Shown in pieces: positions 34,701-43,987 of a stretch of 64,000 nucleotides of DNA. The notes under the pieces were generated by a model. That model ran no database searches and had not been told where the DNA came from. It saw nothing but the letters and a program-made list of their open reading frames with translations. This stretch comes from Wyeomyia smithii. Taxonomy: Eukaryota; Arthropoda; Insecta; Diptera; Culicidae. Made by a program: the position numbers and the translations under genes. Position 1 is the stretch's first letter. Each line of letters starts with the position of its first letter. The DNA is taken from the NCBI RefSeq assembly GCF_029784165.1, contig NC_073695.1, forward strand, positions 144,622,754 through 144,686,753. Reading direction: 5' to 3'.

Positions 34701-34737
34701 ACTTCCTGAGAGAAGTATTCTACTTCAAAAGGAATTT

Positions 34738-34830
34738 AATTTACCTTTTAAGTCGACCGGTTTCGGGCAGCGATCTTGCCCATCAGCTGGACGATGTCAG
34801 ACTCAGATGTCAGATTTCATATTTATTACG
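34738..34830 (-). repeat. Penelope-like terminal fragment, inner part with degenerate hammerhead
   Basis: On the minus strand, GGGC...GCCC, then GAAA, ACCGGT and CGACT (34751-34792) keep the stem II, stem III and cleavage region seen at 26971-27011. The core between GTC and GGGC reads CAGCTGAT, so several catalytic positions are lost. It is the other half of the fragment at 32036-32135. Confidence 0.5.
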
Positions 34831-35292
34831 AAGGCATTCAAATGCTCTAAAATCTGGCTGCCAAACACTCAGCTTTATCTTCAACAAACTAAAAGTATTG
34901 GACTCTTTAGTTTCTAATGAAATGTAGCAACAGCTGGAATCGGTGATTAAGAAGTATTTTAGAAATCAGACACCAGCGGTGATTCAGCGATCTTAAGCAA
35001 AGCTTTACAGAAGGGAACTACATTATTTGGGCCTAACGAAAAATTGTCAGCGGAACTGAGGCGATTGATAGACGATTGTTCATGAATTTCTGGAGTGAAT
35101 TTGAATAAATTTTGTTCTCCAATTGATAATTAAATTGTAAACGATTGTTTGAAACTATTTATTAATAAACTTTATTTGAAAACTCATTTTTGCTAAGGAT
35201 TGTTCCTTTCCCGGTTCCGGGAATTCCCGGAAAATGAGATTTTTCATTCCCGTTTCCCGGGAAATCTATTCTCGGGAATATTGCAAACCCTA

Positions 35293-35514
35293 ATGCTAAA
35301 TCGCCGAGTTTGCAATTTATAGGATTGACTATATAAACCCTTGTCGGCGTTTCCGAAAATCATTCTCACACTTGCTCAGGTGAGTTCATTTGGTATTTAT
35401 ATTTTTTCCCAGGTCATTGTCAGCATTAATACGTTTTACTAAAACATATTTTCTTGCCTTTTTGCCTTTTTCCTAGCAAGGTATAGCAATCACTTGCAAA
35501 ACCAAAAGTATATT
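35293..35514. repeat. Flank of hAT-like element and right end of a family F copy
   Basis: The 8-bp duplication ATGCTAAA (35293-35300) is followed by unassigned sequence. From about 35457, GCCTTTTTCCTAGCAAGGTATAGCAATCACTTGCAAAACC is the minus-strand end of family F. It is cut at 35510 by the CR1-like element and resumes at 40311. Confidence 0.6.
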
Positions 35515-35587
35515 TTAATTTATTTATTTATTTCGTCAATCATAGTAGACTACATCTTAAAAACTATTGCTAACATCACAAATATAG

Positions 35588-38458
35588 TTATGTAATTCTA
35601 GTGTTCAATATTTTTCTAAGAGCATTTCGTGACATCGTTAAATCAATAACTTCACAATATTTATTGTAAAGACTCATCATACTATTAACTGGCCCGGCCA
35701 TGGCATATTCTGTTCTATAAGAATTTAATACGAAAATTTTTCGCGTTCTTAATGAGCGTGTAGGAGCATAAAAGTTGAGTTTTCCAAGCAAATTTTCCGA
35801 ACTTATGCGTTGTGAAACTAAATCGTTGACAAGAGTTACCGAAGCAATTTCTCTTCTTTTTTCAAGCGTTTCTATATTAATAAGCATGCAACGCGATTCA
35901 TAACAAGGGAGAGGAAATGAATTCCAACCTAGTTTTCTTAGTGCATATAACAAAAACTGTTTTTGTACGGATTCAATTCTATTGGAATGGACGTCTTGAT
36001 AAGGCGACCAAACAACACTACAGTATTCTAAAATAGATCTAACATATGTAACAAAGAGAGTTTTTATAGTGTACGGGTCTACGAAATGATAACTGAACCT
36101 TTTTATAAAACTTAGCATACTGTTGGCTCTATTGATGATCGTATTGTAGTGATCAATGAATGTTAACTTAGAATCCATAATTACTCCTAAATCTCTAATT
36201 TGATAACACCTTTCTACAACTTGATGTGCAAGAGTGCAACTGGCATGTTCAGGATTTCTTTTTCTTGTGTAGGATATAATATTACATTTTTTTACGTTGA
36301 GATCAAGAAGACTTTTTTTACACCAAATGTAGAAAATGTCAACCTCTTGTTGGAATTGTTGGATGTCTGATTTGTGTTTTATTTCCATGTACAGTTTCAT
36401 GTCATCGGCATATATCAATACTTTGAGACGATTCAACACAAGGGTAACGTCATTAACAAATAAAATGAAGAGCAAAGGGCCTAAATGGGAGCCTTGTGGA
36501 ACTCCAGATGTCACTTTTACTGGTACAGAAAGGTGTCCCTTAAACCTAACCGTTTGTGTCCTGTTCGTCAAATAAGATTCAATCCATTTAAGTAGGCCTG
36601 ACTCAAATCCCAGTTTTTTTAATTTGAACATAAGCATGGAAATATCTACTCTGTCAAAAGCTTTACTAAAATCCGTGTATAGAGTTTCAACGAAGTTGCC
36701 TCTGTCCATAGACGCAAGAGAGAAATCAACAAATTCAAGTAAGTTGGTAGCCGTAGACCTCCCTTTGTAAAAACCATGTTGGTTACACGTTATGCGATTC
36801 TTTACCTGATTAAATATTTTTTGGTTTACGATAGCTTCAAAAAGTTTAGGAATACATGATATTATTGCAATGCCACGATAATTTTTGATGTCAGATCTCT
36901 TACCTGACTTGAAAATCGGTATAAGAAAAGATTTTTTCCAGACTGATGGAAACTGTCCGGACGTAAGGGATAAGTTGAAAAGCCAAAACAAGGGTTTTAC
37001 GAAGGCAGGAGCAAGATTTTTCATGAGTGAGGGTGGAATTCCATCTGGACCTGGTCCTTTTGAAGCGTCCAGTTCTTCTAGTGTTGCGAGGATTTCTTGA
37101 ACAGTTATTTGCTTAATAGATACGTTATTTATTTGTTCATGCAAGTGCGAGAAATACTCAAAGTCCCTGACTTCGTCGCTATTTTTATAAACGGTTTGAA
37201 AAAAACTCGCAAACTTGTTGCAGATTTGCTTTGAGTCAGTACTGGCAAAGTCTTCATATTGCATGCGAGATGGGAAGTTATTAGACTTCATTTTATAGTT
37301 TGCAAATTTAAAAAACTGTTTTGGGTCTGATTTAATGTTATTTTCCACCCTTGTGTTGTAGTTCTCATACGCAATAGATATTTTAGTATTCAGTTCATCA
37401 CAAATGTTCAAATATTTGTCCAAATTTCTTTGGTCTTTAAGTTTTTTGTGAGTTTTATGAGCTTTTTGTTTCCTATTCTTTAAATTTTTGATTTCTCTGG
37501 TGAACCAAATGGGATCTTTTGAGCTAACCGTTTTCTTTTTTGATTTTGGTACAGTTGAGTCTAAAACACTATACAGTGATGATAAAAAATTATCAACCGC
37601 TTTGTTCATATCTATTTCATTTTTTAGAAGTGATTGCCAGTCGATGTCAGTTAATTTACGATTGATTAGTTCAAAGTTTGCTTTAGTGAAGTCATATTTA
37701 TATTCAGGCTCATGATCAGAGGGTCGTGATCTCTCGGTATCAATCATTAGCGAGTACTCAATTGCAGTATGAAATTTTTCATTTTTCCATAGGGGATATT
37801 CTGCTTTGTCAACACTAAAATCTTCCGTGCAATTGGTGAATAAAAAGTCTAAAAAACAGTTTTGCTCATTCCGGATTGAGTTTACCTGATTTAATCCAAG
37901 TTGACTAAAACCGTCAAAAATAAATTGCAGAGTTTCGTTTTCTCCTACTACAGGAAGTAAAAGCGATTCATTATCATCGTTTACAATAAAATCAGCATCA
38001 TTTTGATTGAAATTTCCATATATATGAATTTTTGAGTTAGTGTGGGACTCATCATTCACTAATTCTACCGTCCTTAAAAATTTTTCATATGATTGCTTTT
38101 TGGCAAAGTGGGGTGGAAAGTAAACAGATACGAAAATATGGATTTCACCCTTCAACAGAACTTTAACCCAGACATCTTCAAATTCGGCATGTTTCTGGGT
38201 TATGATTTGCTCAGAATCATGCTGAACCCCAACAGCCACAAGCACTCCTCCACCTGATTTCTTATCAGATAGTGATAAATCACGATCGCTCCTGAACACA
38301 TTAAAGGAACTGTTGAAAACTTCTTCACTTTTAATATCTTCGTTCCAGTTCGTTTCCGTTGCTAAGATGATTGAGTATGAACATCCACTTATTCTGTTAT
38401 TAATGTGATTAATTTTGAGTGCACTGCGCATCCTGTTGAAATTCTGAGCATAAATCAA
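35588..38458 (-). CDS. CR1-like ORF2: AP-type endonuclease plus reverse transcriptase (956 aa)
   Basis: An uninterrupted frame. The endonuclease spans about residues 1-240, with QNFNRMRSA, LATETNW, KSGGGVLVAV and VYFPP. The expected GDFN motif reads GNFN at residues 148-151 (codon AAT at 38012-38014), while copy B keeps GDFN. This Asp-to-Asn change probably inactivates target nicking. RT spans about residues 440-770: SKGPGPDGIPP, YRGIAIISCIPK, HGFYKGRSTATNLL, YTDFSKAFDRVD (Asp596), GVPQGSHLGPLLFILFVND and IYADDMKLY (Asp685, Asp686). The C-terminal thumb region is present. The protein would act on element RNA at the nicked chromosomal target. Confidence 0.9.
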   Translation of the reverse strand: MIYAQNFNRMRSALKINHINNRISGCSYSIILATETNWNEDIKSEEVFNSSFNVFRSDRDLSLSDKKSGGGVLVAVGVQHDSEQIITQKHAEFEDVWVKVLLKGEIHIFVSVYFPPHFAKKQSYEKFLRTVELVNDESHTNSKIHIYGNFNQNDADFIVNDDNESLLLPVVGENETLQFIFDGFSQLGLNQVNSIRNEQNCFLDFLFTNCTEDFSVDKAEYPLWKNEKFHTAIEYSLMIDTERSRPSDHEPEYKYDFTKANFELINRKLTDIDWQSLLKNEIDMNKAVDNFLSSLYSVLDSTVPKSKKKTVSSKDPIWFTREIKNLKNRKQKAHKTHKKLKDQRNLDKYLNICDELNTKISIAYENYNTRVENNIKSDPKQFFKFANYKMKSNNFPSRMQYEDFASTDSKQICNKFASFFQTVYKNSDEVRDFEYFSHLHEQINNVSIKQITVQEILATLEELDASKGPGPDGIPPSLMKNLAPAFVKPLFWLFNLSLTSGQFPSVWKKSFLIPIFKSGKRSDIKNYRGIAIISCIPKLFEAIVNQKIFNQVKNRITCNQHGFYKGRSTATNLLEFVDFSLASMDRGNFVETLYTDFSKAFDRVDISMLMFKLKKLGFESGLLKWIESYLTNRTQTVRFKGHLSVPVKVTSGVPQGSHLGPLLFILFVNDVTLVLNRLKVLIYADDMKLYMEIKHKSDIQQFQQEVDIFYIWCKKSLLDLNVKKCNIISYTRKRNPEHASCTLAHQVVERCYQIRDLGVIMDSKLTFIDHYNTIINRANSMLSFIKRFSYHFVDPYTIKTLFVTYVRSILEYCSVVWSPYQDVHSNRIESVQKQFLLYALRKLGWNSFPLPCYESRCMLINIETLEKRREIASVTLVNDLVSQRISSENLLGKLNFYAPTRSLRTRKIFVLNSYRTEYAMAGPVNSMMSLYNKYCEVIDLTMSRNALRKILNTRIT

Positions 38459-38500
38459 AACTTCATTGACTACTGGCGTTGTTTTTTCTTTCTCTGAGCG

Positions 38501-40192
38501 TCACTGATTTTGAGAACACGAATGCTTACAATAACATCCATCACACGGGAAACTTGCTGATCTGAAATTATTGTTATTGTTATAGTTGTGGCTGCCAGCC
38601 AAATGGTAAGGACACGATACAGCTGAAGAGGTCGCGGGAGTCGTTAAGTTGAGCGGGCTCGTTGAAACGGTAGGCATGAAAGATGATTGTGACTCATTAT
38701 TCGCTGGGTACGGATTAAGTATTTCGCCTCGTTGAAAAGAGATATGCTGGAGATTAGGTGGGGGTCGAGAAAATTTATCCTTCGCTGCAGCAAGAAGCAC
38801 ACGGTCTGGTGGTAGTTGGTTGTAGTAGCTGTTGTTAAGATTCCTGTTAAGATTGAGGTAACGATTCGGGATTCGATTGTTTTTATTATTGATGCTGTTA
38901 TTGTTGTTGTTGGAGTTGTTAATGTTGCGGTTGTTGTAGATGTTATTATTGCGATTGAAGTTATTATTGTTGCGGTTCTGGTGGTTGTTGTTGTTAATGT
39001 TGCGGTTGTTGTAGATGTTATTATTGCGATTGAAGTTATTATTGTTGCGGTTCTGGTGGTTGTTGTTGCTGCGGTTGTTGTAGATGTTATTGTTGTGATT
39101 GTAGTTGCTATTGTTGCGGTTCTGGTGGTTGTTATTGCTGCGGTGGTTGTAGATGTTATTGTTGCGATTGTAATTGTCATTGTTGTTCAGGTGGTTGTTA
39201 TTGTTGCGGTTGTTGTAATTGTTACCATTGCGGTTGTTGTTGTTAGTATTGTTGTTGTAAGCCTGTTGTCGTCGATTCCTCCTTCTTCTGGCTGCATCTG
39301 CATTCTTCAACTGTACCAAACGACGCCTTTTACGTTCATCATAATCTGTCCAATCCGCTTTCCAAACTTTTTTTGAACCTAGAAACCGCCAACCTGAATT
39401 ATTGGCATTATCCAAATTAAGTTCTGTTGCCAAACTTGGAAGTGAAACAGGTGAAGCTATTGGGGGAGTGGCAACACTCGCTGACTTAGATCTTAGTTCT
39501 TCGATGCAGGATGACAGAGTTTTAAGTTCATCTACAATGTTTATCTCTAACGGACTGGTTTGTATTGTACAGCTGGTTGCTGTTTCTACAAACAGCTGTC
39601 CTAACTGAGAAAGTTCGTTATTTATGCTGGTCAGCGATTCCGTTAATTCGTTCCGAAGTTCGTTCTTGAATTCCGAAAAAGCAATGTTAACGAGCTGCGT
39701 CAGGTAATTTTTAAGTGTAGGCATAACACCAGCCACACTGTTGGCTTTGATGTTTGACGTTAGCGCTTGGTTTATTTGTATAAGTGACTTGTCGATACCC
39801 TCTAGAGTTTCTGGAATTGTGCTTGGTTGTTCGAGTTGGGTCACAAGTCGATGAATCACCTCTGTATTATCATCAATCAATTTCGTCAGCTTGTTCTGCT
39901 GTTTGGTCAACGTGTTCAATTCAAACGATGCCGTTACTAAAAGTTGGCAGGAATCGCAGCACGGTAGCAGAAATGCAGTTGGATCTACGGCTGGTTTATC
40001 TTGTTTGTCTTGTTTGTCTTTTTTAACGATACGCAGAGAACTTCTGCTTTTAGCAACTACTTCGGGGGGGCACGATACTCCCACACAGGAGGCATGGAAT
40101 TTTCGATTACACCCTCCAACACACGACCAGAACACTTCGGCACCGGAGTCTTTCGCGCAGACTTCGCAAATTTGATTCATTTTTACCGACAC
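38501..40192 (-). CDS. CR1-like ORF1: PHD-finger protein with Asn-rich region (563 aa)
   Basis: The frame begins MSVKMNQICEVC. The N-terminal finger has paired cysteines and a histidine in PHD order (CEVC, CVGGCNRKFHASC, CCDSC at about residue 75). A probable coiled region of about 130 residues follows (TKQQNKLTKLIDDN onward), then GWRFLGSKKVWKADW. An extended Asn-rich tract lies at roughly residues 310-460, encoded by degenerate AAC/AAT repeats. Then come LPPDRVLLAAAKDKFSRPPP and a Cys/His-rich C-terminus (CPYHLAGSH, CDGCYCKHSC). PHD fingers are known from ORF1 of CR1-like elements. The presumed role is RNP formation or chromatin contact. Confidence 0.85.
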   Translation of the reverse strand: MSVKMNQICEVCAKDSGAEVFWSCVGGCNRKFHASCVGVSCPPEVVAKSRSSLRIVKKDKQDKQDKPAVDPTAFLLPCCDSCQLLVTASFELNTLTKQQNKLTKLIDDNTEVIHRLVTQLEQPSTIPETLEGIDKSLIQINQALTSNIKANSVAGVMPTLKNYLTQLVNIAFSEFKNELRNELTESLTSINNELSQLGQLFVETATSCTIQTSPLEINIVDELKTLSSCIEELRSKSASVATPPIASPVSLPSLATELNLDNANNSGWRFLGSKKVWKADWTDYDERKRRRLVQLKNADAARRRRNRRQQAYNNNTNNNNRNGNNYNNRNNNNHLNNNDNYNRNNNIYNHRSNNNHQNRNNSNYNHNNNIYNNRSNNNHQNRNNNNFNRNNNIYNNRNINNNNHQNRNNNNFNRNNNIYNNRNINNSNNNNNSINNKNNRIPNRYLNLNRNLNNSYYNQLPPDRVLLAAAKDKFSRPPPNLQHISFQRGEILNPYPANNESQSSFMPTVSTSPLNLTTPATSSAVSCPYHLAGSHNYNNNNNFRSASFPCDGCYCKHSCSQNQ

Positions 40193-40310
40193 AAAAACAC
40201 AACAAGCAAAATGAAAACTAAGCGAAAAACAATAATTTGATTTAAATTCGCGCGTGGATAGGAGCTAACAACAAACACGTCCAACTTGGTTGACGACGAC
40301 GAACAAAAGA

Positions 40311-41126
40311 GTAGTATAAAGTATAAAGTATAAGTAAGTATAAAAGTGGTCCCAATGGCCGAATGTCACATACCACTCGACCCATTTCGACGAACTGAGC
40401 ATTTTATTTATGTATGTGTGTGTGTGTGTGTATGTATGTGTGTGTATGTGTGTGTGTGTGTGTGTGTGAGTGTGTGTGTGTGTGTGTGTTTGTGTATGTG
40501 CAACTTTTTTTCTCACTCATTTTTCTCTGAGATGGCTGGATCGATTTTCATAAAATTAATTGCAAATAAAAGGTCTAGGTGCGTCATAAGTAGCTTTTGA
40601 ATTTCGTTGTAATCGGATTTTTAGTTTAGAGGTTATGTATCAAAATGTAAAAATCACGAAACATCAATATCTCAGAAACCACATAACCGATTTCAATAAA
40701 CTGGTTTCAAATGATTGGGTTGTCTTCAAAACCCTTAACTTTTAAATTTCGTTATGATTGAACATATGGTTCAAAAGTTATGTAAAGAAAAGTTATCCTG
40801 AGGTTGTTTAAACTCACTAATTTTTCTCAGAGATGGCTGAACCGATTTTCACAAAATCAGTGTCAAATGAAAGGTCTAATTGCCCCATAGGTTGCTATTG
40901 AATTTCATTGAAATCGGATTGTAACTTTGTCCGTTGTTCAGAGGAATGAGAAACCACATAATGAAAGTAAACATATTGACTTTCTCCTAACGATCACTGG
41001 CTAATTAAAAGGTAGAAAAGTGATCCAAATGGCCGAATGTCATATAATACTCGACTCAGTTCGATGAATCGAGCATTTTCTGCATGTATGCAGGTATAGG
41101 TGTATATGTTTGTGTGTGTGTGTGTG
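40311..41126 (-). mobile_element. Family F dispersed repeat, copy 5 (two overlapping right ends)
   Basis: On the minus strand. After the CR1-like insertion the end continues with AAGTGGTCCCAATGGCCGAATG, CGACGAACTGAGCA, a TG-rich tract (40410-40495) and CTCTGAGATGGCTGGATCG-type blocks. A second end with TGGCCGAATGTCATATAATACTCG begins near 40985 and runs to the (TG)n at 41110-41126, where R1 copy 3 is inserted. Confidence 0.65.
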
Positions 41127-43247
41127 TTTTTTTTTTTTAAAGGTGGCGGGGAAATATGCAAACAGACACCTGAGAAGAGAACTCAGGGTGTGGGGATGAG
41201 ACTAGGGGAGAGATGCTGGGGTAGTTACACTCGCCCAGGCACCTACTGATCCCTGTCCCGACCCACTAAAACCCCTCCAGTCTCCAGCCCTGGTCTTCCC
41301 GGAACGACGGTTAAGTATTACGTCGGGGAGTGGCTTTTGTGCGTGGTGCACCCTCTTTACTCTTATAACCTCCTAGCTAACTACCTGGAGACTGGTAATT
41401 AGCTACCACTGGCGTGTTGGTGGTTGACCCGCCACACACGTTGCAGCTCCAGGACAATCTGAGAGGCGGCCGCACAGACCGCGTTCCAGATGTTCGGGTC
41501 GTCGCACATCCTCCGAACTAGATTGTCTGGAGTAGTGCCAGGCCCGCTCACAGCCATCATGTTGCTCCTTACTCTTACGAAACGGGAGCATACGAAAATG
41601 ACATGCTCTGCAGTCTCCTCCTCTTCCACGCACTCGGGACACATGGGGGACACCGCGTGTCCGAACCTGTGCATATATTGCCTGAAACAACCATGGCCTG
41701 ACAGGATTTGTGTCAGGTGGAAGTTCACTTCACCATGTCGTCTCCCGACCCAGCCGGATATCTCCGGTATGAGTCGGTGCGTCCATCTGCCCTTTGTGGA
41801 GTTGGACCATTCCCGCTGCCAGCGGAGCATCGAGAATGACCTTCTGGTACCTCGTATGCCCCTTGTGTCACGTTGGTCGAAACACTCTCTGTCCTCCTTG
41901 ATGGCGATGCTGATAGGCATCATGCCGGACAAGACACAGATTGCATCGTATGACACCGTACGATACGCACTCGCAACTTTCAGGCACATGAGCCTGTAGG
42001 TACTTTCCAGTTTACCACGGTAACTGTTAGTACCTAGCGCTCTGGACCACACTGGCCGACCATACCTAAGTATGGACGAAACCACGCTGGCAAGAAGTCT
42101 TCGCTTGCTGCCATAAACCGCTGAGCTATTGGACATCATACGAGATAGTGCTGCAATAGCCGATGAGGCCCTCTTACAGGCATAGTCGACGTGACTCCCG
42201 AACGTGAGCTTGTCGTCCACCATAACCCCCAAGAGCTTCAGGGATCGCTTCCAGGTGATGGTGCAGTCACCGACTTTGACCACCGCCTGTTGCTCCGATT
42301 TACGGTTGTTCACAACCGTGACCTCCGTCTTATGATGCGCGAGCTCCAGTTTCCTGGAGCGCATCCAGTCCTCGACCTTGCGTATACAGTGCGTGGCCGT
42401 CAACTCGACCTCCTCGATAGACTCGCCGTAAACCTCCAGCGTTATGTCGTCTGCAAAGCCGACGATCACAACCCCTACAGGGAACTTGAGTTTCAACACT
42501 CCGTCATACATGACATTCAACAACACCGGGCCCAGGATAGAACCTTGCGGAGCTCCTGCGGTAATTGGGACGCACTTCTGACCCTCCTCCGTGTCGTAAA
42601 CAAGTACTCGATTCTGGAAATAATTTTCCAGAATCTTGAACAGCGACACCGGTACATGGATGCTCCTGAGCGCGAGCGCTATGGAGTCCCAACTGGCACT
42701 ATTGAACGCATTCTTCACGTCGAGCGTGACGATTGCGCAGTAGCGTATTCCCCTTCTCTTGCGCTGGATTGCTACCTCCGCCGTCTTGATGACGGAAGAG
42801 ATTGCGTCCAGCGTGGACCTGCCCTTCCGGAAGCCGAACTGGTTACTTGCCAGACCGTGTACACCCTCCGTGTACCTCACCAGTCTGTTGAGGATGATCC
42901 TCTCAAGCACCTTGCCCGCGGTGTCCAGCAGGCAGATAGGCCTGTATGCCGATGGGTCCCCTGGCGGTTTCCCAGCCTTCGGCAATAAGACCAGTCTCTG
43001 CCGCTTCCACCTGTCCGGAAAGAGACAGTCATCCAGGCACCTCTGCATGACTGCCCTGAACAGCCCGGGGGCCGTTTTTATCGCCAGCCTGATCGCCAGG
43101 TTAGGGATACCATCCGGTCCCGGTGCCTTGCTCACCTTTAGGGATTTGGCGATCACGATGAGTTCCTCATTCGTAACCCTTGCCTCCTCCCCTGCCTCGA
43201 CACGGCTGTCGTCGCTCACGGATTGGATGCTCGGCAGGTTGGCCGAC
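41127..43247 (-). mobile_element. R1-clade retrotransposon, copy 3 (5'-truncated, inserted at (TG)n)
   Basis: On the minus strand the element ends with a 12-base A tail (41127-41138 as T on plus) directly against a (TG)n tract. The 3' untranslated region (41139-41398) resembles that of copy 2 (GGTTTTAGTGGGTC and CCTGAG...CTCAGG). Homology to copies 1 and 2 stops abruptly at 43247 within the endonuclease-RT linker. Five-prime truncation is usual for this class. The sequence is closer to a functional RT than copy 2 because FADD is present. Confidence 0.85.
41399..43247 (-). CDS. R1 copy 3 ORF2, RT and C-terminal domain (partial, open)
   Basis: The open frame of over 600 codons lacks the endonuclease. 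The first in-frame ATG is at 43219. RT motifs in order: KAPGPDGIPNLAIR, YRPICLLDTAGKVLERI, QFGFRKGRSTLDAI, VTLDVKNAFNSASW, GAPQGSILGPVL (GV in copy 2) and VGFADDITLEVYG, then KLLGVMVDDKLTF. The C-terminus has CPECVEEEETAEHVIFVC, the CCHC-like finger of R1-type ORF2. It lacks any start context and ORF1, so it is a dead 5' truncation, though the surviving frame has no stops. Confidence 0.85.
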
Positions 43248-43290
43248 CTGAGTGCTGTGCACTTATCCCTGAGTGCTGTGCACTTGGCAT
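43247..43290. repeat. 21-bp direct duplication at R1 copy 3 truncation point
   Basis: CTGAGTGCTGTGCACTTATCC at the break is followed by CTGAGTGCTGTGCACTTGG. The repeat starts exactly where R1 homology ends, which suggests a junction-associated duplication. Confidence 0.6.
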
Positions 43291-43514
43291 ATTCTTCGCT
43301 GGAAAGCGTGTAACCTCACACTCTGTCTTCCCGGAATAAAATCACATCCTCTTCTATGTGTGAAATCAAAATTGTCGAGTTTACTATCCTGGTCAGTATG
43401 ACTAACTTAAAATTACTCAGTTTCCACTAGTGGGAACCGGAATTCTAAATTGTTTTTTCCCGCGCCCTTGATTTCGTACCGAAACGTGGAACTACCGAGT
43501 GCTTCCATTATTAT

Positions 43515-43985
43515 TCACCCGTCGCGGTCATACGGGAACGATACTTCCTTGCGTAGCGTGCTTGCCAATGTCTCTATTTTCTCTTGCAATAGTTCTGCAC
43601 TAAATAATTTTTCCAAGATACCATAGCCTGTAAAGCGATATGTTAGTGTCGCGATGATGGCGTCTAATTTTCTGTTTAAACTTCGTCTTAAATTGTTTAA
43701 CCAACAACTCATTTCCAGAAGTTTGGCTTCTAGAATGACCATTTGTCTAAAATGCAGGGTAAAATTAAAATTCTATGACACCTCTTTCCTGAGGCTCTCG
43801 AATTTGATGTTCATTGCAACCAAATTTATATCCATATTCACAACGGATGAATTCACAAATTTATACGTTGCTCCCAGCACGTTTGCCTGGTGCCTCAAAT
43901 CCTGTTTCAATTCATCCTCGTTTCCCCTCAACTTGTCTAAGTCGTAATCTAATCTTGTCCCATCGTCTGTGTCCATAACCCCTAA
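43515..43985 (-). pseudogene. Env-like (F-type fusion protein) fragment of an insect LTR retroelement
   Basis: Two minus-strand pieces, 43773-43975 and 43515-43772, are separated by a TAG at 43773-43775. The first has LDYDLDKLRGNEDELKQDL and hydrophobic-heptad-like sequence, the second NLRRSLNRKLDAIIATL. Helical spacing and the region after a G.MDTDD-type segment resemble the stem of env proteins such as that at 51375-52181, but the sequence is different. The upstream end abuts the truncated I-group element. The assignment is tentative. Confidence 0.35.
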
Positions 43986-43987
43986 GG

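Larger units (their letters stand above)
32170..34728. mobile_element. 2.56-kb insertion with 16-bp inverted ends
   Basis: TTGAAGTAGAATACTT (32170-32185) and its exact inverse (34713-34728) bracket the sequence that splits the Penelope-like end. A third copy of the inverse lies near 33083. Inside are a palindromic MITE (32401-32561), two promoter-like modules, and a triplicated block of about 220 bp. The left part resembles the left palindrome arm (ACGACCGCA, GTAGAATAC and CCGGCTG near 32158-32215 compared with 5626-5655). Its class is unknown and no transposase is visible. Confidence 0.45.
29679..35292. mobile_element. Composite hAT-like element with CCCGGGAA-rich ends, 5.6 kb
   Basis: The left terminus CAGGGTTTGCAAT and right terminus ATTGCAAACCCTA are inverse, with near-matching 8-bp duplications outside. 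That fits the hAT superfamily. Both subterminal regions (29690-29790 and 35200-35280) carry clustered TTCCCGGGAA-type palindromes, which could be transposase-binding repeats. No transposase is visible. Instead the interior holds a family F copy, a split Penelope-like end and a 2.6-kb insertion. I read it as an old non-autonomous element that later received other transposons. Confidence 0.65.
35515..40310 (-). mobile_element. CR1-like non-LTR retrotransposon, copy C (full length, both ORFs open)
   Basis: The element has a 5' end near 40310 (ACGTCCAACTTGGTTGACG, also at the 5' end of copy B), ORF1 (38501-40192), a 42-bp gap, ORF2 (35588-38458) and a short 3' region ending in an AAATAAATAAATAAAT tail. 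It interrupts a family F copy whose halves lie at 35457-35510 and 40311 onward. PHD-finger ORF1 plus EN-RT ORF2 with YADD fits the CR1 group of the Jockey superfamily. It is the best preserved element in the window. Confidence 0.85.

Noticed and set aside
38644..39376. Thr/Ile-rich and Val-rich long frames over the CR1-like ORF1
   Set aside because: They are shifted and antisense readings of the AAC/AAT-repeat tract coding the Asn-rich region.
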